NCBI GenBank assembly: GCA_000493965.1
Contig: AWNV01000069.1
Span: 1-15,842 of the forward strand
From: Candidatus Aminicenans sakinawicola JGI OTU-1
GTDB taxonomy: Bacteria; Acidobacteriota; Aminicenantia; Aminicenantales; Aminicenantaceae
Length of the DNA stretch: 15,842 bases
Direction: 5' to 3'
The stretch's first letter is position 1; every line of letters starts with the position of its first letter. The position numbers and the translations under genes were made by a program. Of the stretch, positions 6,361 through 12,981 are shown piece after piece. The notes below the pieces were generated by a model. That model saw nothing but the letters and a program-made list of their open reading frames with translations, was not told the origin of the DNA and did not search any database.

Positions 6361-7059
6361 ATGAAAATAAAAATTAGTACAATAGCATTTATTATATTTT
6401 CTTTTACTGTTTGTCATGCCCAGGATCTTGGTATTAAATGGGTTGAGGTACAGGGTGGTACATTCACTATGGGAAGTGGTAATTCGATGCGTCAAGCAAC
6501 TATTAGCAGTTTTTATATGAGTGCAACAGAAGTTACCTTCGACCAGTATGACACTTATTGCAACGCTACACGTACGGAAAAGTCTGATGACGAAGGCTGG
6601 GGAAGAGTCAATAGACCTGTTATCAAAGTGTCGTGGGATGATGCCATTGGCTTCTGCCAGTGGCTATGCAAGGAGATTGGAAGCGAAGTCCGCTTGCCTA
6701 ATGAAGCAGAATGGGAATTTGCAGCAACTGGGGGTAGTAAAAGTAAAGGTTATACATTCAGTGGAAGCAACAACTGGAAAGAAGTATCTTGGTCAGAAGG
6801 TAATTCCGACAACAGGACTCAACCAGTGGGTGTGAAGAAATCTAACGAACTGGGTTTGTATGACATGAGTGGCAATATTTGGGAGTGGTGTACGGATTGG
6901 CCTGTAGGTGATGGTGACAGAATTGGCAGCGATATCAAACGTCCTTTATGTGGAAATTCCTTTGATAATCCCGCAAGCGACCCAAGGCAATCCACAGTAC
7001 GGATTGAGCGGGATGCTCGTCACTACAATGTTGGCTTTCGTATCGTAAAGACAAAATAA
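6361..7059 (+). CDS. Exported SUMF1/formylglycine-generating-enzyme-fold protein
   Basis: A 232-residue protein with a signal peptide at residues 1-20 (MKIKISTIAF..VCHA-QD) and a ribosome binding site AGGAGA before the ATG. The rest is a single FGE-sulfatase/SUMF1 domain: VQGGTFTMGSG (30-40), MSATEVTFDQYDTYC, RPVIKVSWDDAIGFCQWLCK, RLPNEAEWEFAATGG (111-125), NELGLYDMSGNIWEWCTDW (162-180), and the C-terminal GNSFDNPASDPRQSTVRIER...GFRIVK. True formylglycine-generating enzymes carry a reactive cysteine pair in the late RGGS-x-C segment. Here only C198 lies nearby (RPLCGNSFDN) and the second cysteine is missing, so an FGE reaction is unlikely. It is more likely one of the many exported domain relatives of unknown substrate. 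Base composition and setting (structured repeat before, GTTGGGC core-like site after) suggest an acquired single-gene unit. Confidence 0.85.
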   Translation: MKIKISTIAFIIFSFTVCHAQDLGIKWVEVQGGTFTMGSGNSMRQATISSFYMSATEVTFDQYDTYCNATRTEKSDDEGWGRVNRPVIKVSWDDAIGFCQWLCKEIGSEVRLPNEAEWEFAATGGSKSKGYTFSGSNNWKEVSWSEGNSDNRTQPVGVKKSNELGLYDMSGNIWEWCTDWPVGDGDRIGSDIKRPLCGNSFDNPASDPRQSTVRIERDARHYNVGFRIVKTK

Positions 7060-7132
7060 GCATTAATATACTGTATTATGTATTTGTCCGAAGCAAGTGA
7101 AACGGTCCACTATAAACGGCCAGGAACAAGGC

Positions 7133-7139
7133 GTTGGGC
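7133..7139 (+). other. GTTGGGC, integron core-site-like heptamer
   Basis: This heptamer fits the GTTRRRY cassette junction exactly and lies 74 bases after the stop of the SUMF1-domain gene, where an attC 3' end would be expected. I could not find a matching RYYYAAC partner (for example GCCCAAC) upstream, so a complete attC is not shown. Confidence 0.2.
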
Positions 7140-7170
7140 TGATTAATAAAAGTACAGGAGGTACATTTCT

Positions 7171-7290
7171 ATGAGTTCAACACAAAATAAATCAAAATCC
7201 AAACGAGATTTGGAATTGTTTACGGTGAATTCAAAAAACAGTATGATGAAATCGCAGATTGATTCTCGCGTGGTTCGGAGGATGATATGA
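7171..7290 (+). CDS. Short ORF (39 residues) coupled to the methyltransferase gene
   Basis: The ATG at 7171 has a strong AGGAGG (7156-7161) at 9 bases, and the stop overlaps the start of the next gene (ATGA, 7287-7290), a classic coupling arrangement. The product begins MSSTQNKSKSKRDLELF and is Lys/Ser-rich; it matches no family that I know. A neighbouring frame across the same DNA reads VYGEFKKQYDEIAD before a stop at 7260, which looks more protein-like than the frame that is open. The ORF may therefore be the frameshifted remnant of another gene, now acting as a leader for the methyltransferase gene. Confidence 0.4.
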   Translation: MSSTQNKSKSKRDLELFTVNSKNSMMKSQIDSRVVRRMI

Positions 7291-8006
7291 AGTCGAAGGC
7301 AGTTGATCAAAAGGTGGTTCAAACAAGTTCCCCTCGCCAGTGGATTGGTTTAATTGCGGTGTATCTCTTCATACCACTGCTTCTATTCGTGTGCGGAGGA
7401 GATTTCGGTTGGTGGCAGGCGTGGGTCTATGCCCTGTTATTTGTTGCTGCTGGTGTGGGAGGACGCATTTGGGGGGAATGGCGGCATCCGGGAATAACAG
7501 CAGAACGACAAAACGTTGAGAAGATCCAAGATGCGAAAGCATGGGATAAAGTGCTTGCCCCGCTGATGGCGCTGAGCATAAGTTTCCCACTCATGATTGT
7601 GGCAGGACTAGACCACCGCTTTGGCTGGTCACCTGTATTCCCCCTATGGCTGATCGTGCTCGGCATTTTCTTAAGCGCGCTCGGATATGGTTTTTCTGCG
7701 TGGGCATTTGCAGAGAACCGTTTCTTTTCCAGCGTGGTGCGCATTCAAGCGGATCGAGAGCATGCTGTGTGTGACAGCGGACCCTATCGAATCGTCCGGC
7801 ATCCAGGCTATGCCGGAAATGTTCTGCCACTGCTAGGAATTGTGCTGGCCTTAGGTTCCTTGTGGACACTTATTCCGGCAGCTGTGGCGCTGGTCATAGC
7901 AGTGATCAGAACCGCACTGGAAGACCAAACGCTGCAGGAAGAGTTGCCAGGGTATCAGGAATATGCGCGACGCGTGCGCTATCGGTTGTTTCCGGGGATT
8001 TACTAG
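7287..8006 (+). CDS. ICMT/PEMT-like integral membrane methyltransferase
   Basis: A 239-residue membrane protein of the isoprenylcysteine carboxyl methyltransferase / phospholipid methyltransferase-like family. There are about five hydrophobic segments (roughly 19-38, 42-60, 90-107, 116-141 and 177-208). The SAM-binding signature is present: GPYRIVRHPGYAGN (165-178) followed by a membrane helix, then the C-terminal ALEDQTLQEELPGYQEYARR with VRYRLFPGIY, matching the family's E..L...PGY.EY..RV.YRL.P pattern. The substrate cannot be inferred; bacterial members act on small molecules, lipids or thiols and most are uncharacterised. Its ATG overlaps the stop of a 39-codon ORF, which carries the good ribosome binding site. 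It lies in the accessory patch between the SUMF1-domain gene and an IS91-type remnant, so horizontal arrival is plausible. Confidence 0.85.
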   Translation: MKSKAVDQKVVQTSSPRQWIGLIAVYLFIPLLLFVCGGDFGWWQAWVYALLFVAAGVGGRIWGEWRHPGITAERQNVEKIQDAKAWDKVLAPLMALSISFPLMIVAGLDHRFGWSPVFPLWLIVLGIFLSALGYGFSAWAFAENRFFSSVVRIQADREHAVCDSGPYRIVRHPGYAGNVLPLLGIVLALGSLWTLIPAAVALVIAVIRTALEDQTLQEELPGYQEYARRVRYRLFPGIY

Positions 8007-8140
8007 GAGACCTGTGATGATGTGAGATAATGTTCTGGTCGATGCCGCAAAAAAAGAATGCACCATAAGATGAATGAAATGGCGAATTCCGAGTTGTCTA
8101 TACAAAAAAACAAAATGACAAAAAGCAGTCAAGAATGCTC

Positions 8141-8552
8141 TCAGAAATACTCGCCTCTCTCTTCGGCTGCCATCGAGAGGAGTTGCTCACAATTGTGTGG
8201 AGGAGGAGGCCGTTCAGCCATGAAGGTGAGTTCGAGGTGAGCGATGATCTTATCAATGACTTTATGATCCTCGATGCAGGTGCGGGTGAAGATTTATCCG
8301 GGACCCGAACGATTGTATCACGGCGATAATCCCGGGCGTAAGCTCTCTGCCTGCAACCGCCTTGAAGTATTTCAGAAGTGCCTCTTTCCCGCAGAGACAA
8401 AGAGCGGAGAGAAGCGAGCGTTTGTATTTGAAGAATATTCTCAGCATCTTGGGGACAGTGAATACCACCTGGCGGTGAGGAACATCCAGGATGAGTTCCT
8501 TCCGCATCCACTCGCCCCCCTCCTCGCGTCCCTTGGCATGGCAGTAGAGGCT
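8141..8552 (-). pseudogene. IS91/IS801-type (Y2) transposase remnant, truncated and internally deleted
   Basis: The minus strand reads LYCHAKGREEGGEWMRKELI just inside 8552, the end of the family's zinc-binding domain, then DVPHRQVVFTVPKMLRIFFK, then PGIIAVIQSFGSRINLHPHL. The last phrase is the hallmark HPHLH metal-binding motif of Y2 transposases. Around 8271-8281 the frame breaks and resumes as EDHKVIDKIIAHLELTFMAE, RPPPPHNCEQLLSMAAEERG and EYF, the usual C-terminal end of these transposases, with a stop at 8141-8143. The N-terminal part, and the catalytic tyrosine region between HPHLH and the C-terminus, have been deleted. It is not functional. The family call is secure; the upstream limit is approximate. 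Confidence 0.85.
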
Positions 8553-8590
8553 AGGCTGGTTGGCTCGCGAATAATCCTGTTAATTAAAAT

Positions 8591-8619
8591 TGAACAAAAT
8601 TTTGTGCTGTGTTATACAC
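8591..8619 (+). promoter_or_regulatory. Sigma70-type promoter for folD
   Basis: TTGAAC (8591-8596) and TATACA (8614-8619) are separated by exactly 17 bases. Transcription would start near 8626, leaving a leader of about 45 bases to the folD start. The promoter lies just beyond the old end of the IS91-type remnant. Confidence 0.6.
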
Positions 8620-8671
8620 AATAGGAAGCGCAGTATAAAATCTGCAGGGATTCCAAGAAAGGAGAAGAGAG

Positions 8672-9580
8672 TTGACTGCAAAACTGATCAAAGGGAAGGA
8701 GATCCGGCAGGAGATACTGGCCGAGATCGAGGCTGAGGTCAAAAAGATTAAAGAAGAATATGGAGTAGTTCCCGGATTGGTTACCATTCTTGTCGGTGAA
8801 GATCCTGCTTCTGTATCTTACGTAACAGGAAAGATTAAAACAGCCAAGAGGCTTGGCTTCAAAGAGGTCCAAGTCAACATGCCAGAAAGCATTTCAGAAC
8901 AAGAGTTGTTGGCCCTGGTTGACCAGTATAACAGGGACGATACGATCCATGGTGTTCTGGTCCAACTGCCACTTCCCAGACACATTGATGAGAACAGGGT
9001 TATCGATGCGATTGACCCTGACAAGGACGTCGACGGCTTTCACCCGGTGAATTTGGGGCGGCTGATGATCGGCGGTTCTGTGGTCAAGTTTCCTCCGTGT
9101 ACTCCTTCAGGCATTCAGGAAATGATTCGACGGGCAGGCGTTGAAACAGAAGGAGCAGAAGTTGTTGTGGTGGGAAGGTCTAACATTGTCGGCAAACCGG
9201 TTGCCAATATGCTGCTGCAGAAAGAACCGGGGGCAAACTCCACGGTTACAGTTGTTCATACAAGAACCAAAGACCTGGCCTCCCATTGTAAGCGCGCTGA
9301 CATCCTCATCGTTGCCGCCGGTGTTCCCGGTCTGGTCAAGCCTGAATGGATCAAACCCGGTGCCTGTGTCATCGATGTGGGCGTCAACAGAGTCGGCGAA
9401 AAGATAAGCGAAAAGACAGGAAGAAAAGTAGCCATCCTGAAAGGTGATGTGGATTTTGAGGCGGCCAAGGAAATCGCCGGCTGGATCACACCCGTACCGG
9501 GCGGGGTTGGTCCTATGACCATCACCATGCTCATGAAAAACACACTCAATTCCTTGAAATTCAGGCTCGGAATCTCCTAA
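8672..9580 (+). CDS. folD: Bifunctional methylenetetrahydrofolate dehydrogenase / methenyltetrahydrofolate cyclohydrolase
   Basis: This encodes a 302-residue cytosolic FolD, which interconverts 5,10-methylene-, 5,10-methenyl- and 10-formyl-tetrahydrofolate with NADP+ and supplies one-carbon units for purines and formyl-methionine. The key residues fall at the same numbers as in E. coli FolD: Tyr50 and Lys54 in YVTGK, Gln98 in GVLVQLPLP, and Asp121 in DKDVDGFHPVNLGRL. Further signatures are PPCTPSGI, the nucleotide-binding VVVGRSNIVGKP, ILKGDVDFE and TPVPGGVGPMT. The start is TTG at 8672, chosen because AAAGGAG (8658-8664) stands at a good distance and the family's N-terminus (TAKLIKGKEI) begins there. 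It is a single gene with its own promoter, convergent with the TonB receptor gene. Confidence 0.96.
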   Translation: MTAKLIKGKEIRQEILAEIEAEVKKIKEEYGVVPGLVTILVGEDPASVSYVTGKIKTAKRLGFKEVQVNMPESISEQELLALVDQYNRDDTIHGVLVQLPLPRHIDENRVIDAIDPDKDVDGFHPVNLGRLMIGGSVVKFPPCTPSGIQEMIRRAGVETEGAEVVVVGRSNIVGKPVANMLLQKEPGANSTVTVVHTRTKDLASHCKRADILIVAAGVPGLVKPEWIKPGACVIDVGVNRVGEKISEKTGRKVAILKGDVDFEAAKEIAGWITPVPGGVGPMTITMLMKNTLNSLKFRLGIS

Positions 9581-9622
9581 TTCCTTCACAAATTGGACTG
9601 GTATTCCTATGATTTATGGTTT

Positions 9623-11941
9623 CTAAAACTCAAATTCAACACCTAAAACAGGCAGCAGGCCCCACCCTGAAGATCTGCCAGCTTTCCTTTCAATAGTATT
9701 CCAATAATAGGAGAAAACATTTTTTCTGTTAAAGACATTCCAGAGACTAAAGTAGATGATCAGATTAGAACCGCCAAAATAAAATCTCTTGTCAGTTCGA
9801 ATATTTAATGTGCAGTAGCTCGGTAAGCATTCGCTGTTGATGCGTGTCCAGTCGAATATACCGCTGTTTACAGCCCGCGATGCCTCGATGTCAAAGGGAG
9901 TATACGGAACTCCACCAGCATAATTCAATTTCAAGCCGAATTCCCAGTATTTGTTGAGCTTGTAGCCGCCTTCCATGGATAAAATGAAGCGGCTGTCATA
10001 GACGCGATTCCGCCATTTTCCATCTAGATCCCGGTAACGAGCGCGAGAATAGGAAGTGCTGATCAATCCATAAAGCTTTTTAGCCAATTTTTTCTGGATC
10101 ATAAATTCGATTCCGTAAGAACGGGCTTTTCCGTTATCGACAAGGCTTTCATGATTGGTGAAAAAACTCCCGTAGAATAATTCATCAAATATGAACAGAG
10201 AAGGCTGGGATGAATCGAGAGGGAAATGATCATACTTCTTGTCATAGATTTCTAAAGTTAACCTAGTGTTTTCTGTTAGCAGGTAACGCAGCCCTAGAAC
10301 AAAATGATATGCAACTGGATCTTTCAAGTTTTTATGGTTCTCGTTCTGGAGAAGAAGGATCAACGGCAAATGCTGATAAAATACACCTGCCGCAGCATCT
10401 AGTGATGTCCTCTTGGAAATCTTGTATGAGAAGGAAAATCGTGGAGAAAAGTGAGTGTTTCGATTATAGGTAAAATGCTCAGCGCGAATACCTATGTTAA
10501 AAACTAACTGGGGCAAAGGATTCCAGTTGTTGTTGGCAAAGGCGGCATATTTAACAGCAGATACACGGATTTTTTTGACAATATCTGGAACCTTCTTTCC
10601 CAACAAACCGGTATATTCTGCTAGAAAATAGTCATAATCTGTGATGAGATGTTTCGCCTCAATTCCAAAGCTAAGCTTGTAGTTCTCATTGAATCGATAG
10701 TAATTGACATTTCTCAGCGAAAAGGCCTGTTCCGTGTTTTTGCCCTGGCGGGCAAGGTCTTCCGAGACTGTGTGAAAGAAAGAGTCTTTAAACCTTGTAT
10801 AATATCGGGAGATAGAAATGTTTGAATAGCCGTTTGCTCCCCACATGGCAAACCAGTTGACACCGAGTGTATATTCTGTAGTATCCAGACTGCCATAAAA
10901 ACTCTCTATGTCCTTAAGCGCATCTTCTTTTTCAGTCCCGCTTTCGTCCATCCCAAGAACTCCGAGAAATGTTAATTTGCTTTTCTTGGAAATATCATAA
11001 GTAAGTTTACTCTGAAAGTCGTTCCAATTGACAGGTACTCCTTGTCCCATAAGTTTAATCAAAAGGTCCAAATAACTCCTCCTGGCTGAAAACATCCAGG
11101 AGCCCCTGTCTTTTGCCAGAGGGCCTTCGGCAATCATACCTAAACCCATCATGCTAAGCTCGAACTGGTAGTCATGTTCAATACGGTTTCCTTCTCTGAA
11201 CGATATATCCATGATAGAGGACATGCGGTCTCCATATATAGAGGAAAATCCTCCCGAATAAAAACGAACATCCCGGATGAAGTCGACATTCAAGAGGCCG
11301 ATCGCACCGGCTGTGGATCCCAGAGTTGGGTAATGGTTGATGTTTGGAATCTCAATGTTGTCGATATAAAAAGCATTTTCTGCCGGGCTCCCCCCACGAA
11401 CTATAAGACTATTTGTCATATCATTGCTGACTTTGGCAATACTGGGAAGACTACTGAGAATGCGGCTGACATCTCCAGCCGAACCTGCTGCTCGTCTTAT
11501 TTCTTCGTTGGAAAAATTGGACACACTAGTGGGCTGTTGTTCGGTTCCGGCGAAGTAACTAGATGTCACTGTTATTTCCTTTTCATGGATGATCTTATCA
11601 AGTTGAAGCTCAGCTTCTACATAGGCAATGCGCTTTGATTTCACTATTACGTCTAGTTTACGCTGCGTGACATAAAAACGGCATGATAATTCCAGGGAGT
11701 AGTTCCCGACAGGAATATCGGACAGGGTAAAATTTCCATCTGTATCGGTAATAACTCCAAACGTAGTACCGACAATCTTGACCTTCACATTAGGCACAGG
11801 AGATTTAACCTCTTTGTCTACAACCCGGCCTCTGATAGTACCTGTCTGTTCTGTTGAGCCGGCCGCACATTCGGCACAGCCGAAGTAGAAGGCAAAGAAG
11901 ATGGCAATCATTAAGAGCGAGAGCTGCTTTATACTATTCAT
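9623..11941 (-). CDS. TonB-dependent outer-membrane receptor with N-terminal carboxypeptidase-regulatory-like domain
   Basis: A 772-residue outer-membrane transporter. I start it at 11941 because AGAGGA precedes that ATG and a signal peptide follows (MNSIKQLSLLMIAIFFAFYF..AECAA); the open frame reaches back to 11977 without such support. Residues 35-118 are a CarboxypepD_reg-like beta-sandwich (GTIRGRVVDKEVKSPVPNVK, TDTDGNFTLSDIPVGNYSLE). Residues 121-245 are the TonB plug, with SLIVRGGSPAENAFYIDNIE and GGFSSIYGDRMSSIMDI. The rest is a 22-strand-type barrel ending in Phe (LPVLGVEFEF), as outer-membrane proteins do. I see no clear TonB box. It would import a bulky nutrient using TonB-ExbBD energy, but the substrate is not evident and no degradation or lipoprotein partner gene sits beside it. 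The divergent TetR gene and the shared operator layout indicate local repression. Confidence 0.93.
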   Translation of the reverse strand: MNSIKQLSLLMIAIFFAFYFGCAECAAGSTEQTGTIRGRVVDKEVKSPVPNVKVKIVGTTFGVITDTDGNFTLSDIPVGNYSLELSCRFYVTQRKLDVIVKSKRIAYVEAELQLDKIIHEKEITVTSSYFAGTEQQPTSVSNFSNEEIRRAAGSAGDVSRILSSLPSIAKVSNDMTNSLIVRGGSPAENAFYIDNIEIPNINHYPTLGSTAGAIGLLNVDFIRDVRFYSGGFSSIYGDRMSSIMDISFREGNRIEHDYQFELSMMGLGMIAEGPLAKDRGSWMFSARRSYLDLLIKLMGQGVPVNWNDFQSKLTYDISKKSKLTFLGVLGMDESGTEKEDALKDIESFYGSLDTTEYTLGVNWFAMWGANGYSNISISRYYTRFKDSFFHTVSEDLARQGKNTEQAFSLRNVNYYRFNENYKLSFGIEAKHLITDYDYFLAEYTGLLGKKVPDIVKKIRVSAVKYAAFANNNWNPLPQLVFNIGIRAEHFTYNRNTHFSPRFSFSYKISKRTSLDAAAGVFYQHLPLILLLQNENHKNLKDPVAYHFVLGLRYLLTENTRLTLEIYDKKYDHFPLDSSQPSLFIFDELFYGSFFTNHESLVDNGKARSYGIEFMIQKKLAKKLYGLISTSYSRARYRDLDGKWRNRVYDSRFILSMEGGYKLNKYWEFGLKLNYAGGVPYTPFDIEASRAVNSGIFDWTRINSECLPSYCTLNIRTDKRFYFGGSNLIIYFSLWNVFNRKNVFSYYWNTIERKAGRSSGWGLLPVLGVEFEF

Positions 11942-12023
11942 ATATTCCTCTTTAGGCCAAGCAGATACGCTTTTCAAATACTGCTAATCCGTTCGATTTA
12001 AACGCTGAATTAAAACATTTAAT

Positions 12024-12039
12024 TTAACCACTTGATTAA
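12024..12039. promoter_or_regulatory. Palindromic operator candidate 1 (receptor side)
   Basis: TTAACCACTTGATTAA is a 16-bp imperfect palindrome of the form TTAA-yCA-NN-TGr-TTAA. It starts at the -10 of the receptor promoter and extends over the expected transcription start, a repressor position. It matches operator candidate 2 at 12 of 16 positions. Confidence 0.6.
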
Positions 12040-12066
12040 TATAGCCTTGAAAAAATAACTTGTCAA
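12038..12066 (-). promoter_or_regulatory. Sigma70-type promoter for the TonB receptor gene
   Basis: On the minus strand a perfect TTGACA (12066-12061) and TATATT (12043-12038) are 17 bases apart. This would be a strong promoter unless repressed; the palindrome at 12024-12039 abuts the -10. The leader to the ATG at 11941 is about 90 bases. Confidence 0.65.
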
Positions 12067-12101
12067 GTGAAGCTTAAAAAATCCCTATTTCACCTTCTGA
12101 C

Positions 12102-12130
12102 TTGCCATAAGGGTTATAAAAACCTATAAT
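12102..12130 (+). promoter_or_regulatory. Sigma70-type promoter for the TetR gene
   Basis: TTGCCA (12102-12107) and a perfect TATAAT (12125-12130) are separated by 17 bases. The second palindrome begins on the next base, which suggests autorepression. Confidence 0.65.
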
Positions 12131-12146
12131 TAAATCAAATGATTAA
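12131..12146. promoter_or_regulatory. Palindromic operator candidate 2 (regulator side)
   Basis: TAAATCAAATGATTAA has the same TCA-NN-TGA centre and AT arms as candidate 1, and covers the predicted start of the TetR transcript. The two sites have equivalent positions relative to the two divergent promoters. Confidence 0.6.
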
Positions 12147-12178
12147 AATGAAGAATTTAAACAAGAAAGGAAAAAACA

Positions 12179-12772
12179 ATGCCCTCTAATAAATTACAAA
12201 CACGGGAAAAAATTATCCTTGCGACGATAGACTGCGTGGGAAGAGACGGGATCCAATCTCTAACCATTCGAAGCATCTCCAAGGAAGCCGGCGTGAACAG
12301 CGCGGCAATCAATTATTATTTTGGAACAAAAGAAAAGCTTGTGGATGAAGCGATGAACCAGACACTTGATGAAATGTCAGGCCTGACAGAGGAAATACTC
12401 AGTCTGGAGAATATCGAACTCCGGGTTCGGTTACAGAAATTTCTCGAAGCTATCATAGAAGGGATTGTCAATTATCCTGGTATAACAGTAGCACATCTCT
12501 ATACCCCTCTTATAAAGAATAATTATAAAGGCATCTTTGTCCGCCGATTTAATGCTTTCCTCCAAGACATTCTGAGTAAGATAGAAAAAGAGGAAGCAAA
12601 AGATAAAGAAAAGGAACTCAAAATAACTATAGTGCAGTTAATATCATCGATTGTTCTTCCAGCGCTTATGCCCAGGATTTTCCGTTCTTTTGTCAACATT
12701 AATTTTAAAGATCCGAAAACGCGAAGAGCTTATGTGGCTCATCTTTTGGATCATTTTTTTAATACCCCGTGA
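12179..12772 (+). CDS. TetR-family transcriptional regulator
   Basis: A 197-residue one-component repressor. The N-terminal helix-turn-helix domain is at residues 8-55: TREKIILATIDCVGRDGIQS, then LTIRSISKEAGVNSAAINYYF followed by GTKEKLVDEAM, which is the standard TetR pattern with the recognition helix ending in INYYF. The C-terminal ligand/dimerisation domain is all-helical with a Lys/Glu-rich stretch (SKIEKEEAKDKEKELKI) and carries no ligand signature that I can name. A purine-rich AAAGGAAAA precedes the ATG. The gene is divergent from the TonB receptor over a 237-bp region containing paired promoters and palindromes, so it most likely represses itself and the receptor in response to the imported compound or a derivative. 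The effector is unknown. Confidence 0.92.
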   Translation: MPSNKLQTREKIILATIDCVGRDGIQSLTIRSISKEAGVNSAAINYYFGTKEKLVDEAMNQTLDEMSGLTEEILSLENIELRVRLQKFLEAIIEGIVNYPGITVAHLYTPLIKNNYKGIFVRRFNAFLQDILSKIEKEEAKDKEKELKITIVQLISSIVLPALMPRIFRSFVNINFKDPKTRRAYVAHLLDHFFNTP

Positions 12773-12981
12773 AAAACCCAAAGATGGAACAGCGGAACAG
12801 AACTTATCGGGTCGAGCGGAACAGGGTCAGACCTATGTATCTTACTGATATAGTTTAAATTAATTCTGATTCCCCCCCTTTTTTAGCCCTTAATCCGGTA
12901 ATTTTGGGGCCAAAACAGCCCTTAAAACCAGACCTTAAACCCATTTTCAGCTTAATCCGCCCCCCCCTTCTTCCGTTCCTG
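12773..12981. other. Convergent intergenic region with C-tracts and short degenerate repeats
   Basis: Between the TetR and Fe-S genes there are two GCGGAACAG copies (near 12790 and 12819), the phrase GGGTCAGACCT, two poly-C tracts (12872-12878 and 12960-12967), and degenerate units such as AGCCCTTAATCCG, CAGCCCTTAAAA and CAGCTTAATCCG. I see no gene and no clean terminator. Confidence 0.45.

Noticed and set aside
8098..8511. Minus-strand open frame of 137 codons as a gene
   Set aside because: It is an out-of-frame reading over the IS91-type relic; the frames that match the transposase family are different.
8274..8624. Plus-strand open frame of 116 codons
   Set aside because: It is antisense to the IS91-type transposase relic and shows no domain or translation signal.
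9107..9589. Minus-strand open frame of 160 codons across folD
   Set aside because: It is antisense to a complete, residue-perfect FolD, with no ribosome binding site and no family resemblance.
11942..11977. Longer start for the TonB receptor at 11977
   Set aside because: It would add 12 residues before the signal peptide; the ATG at 11941 has AGAGGA upstream and begins the signal peptide directly.
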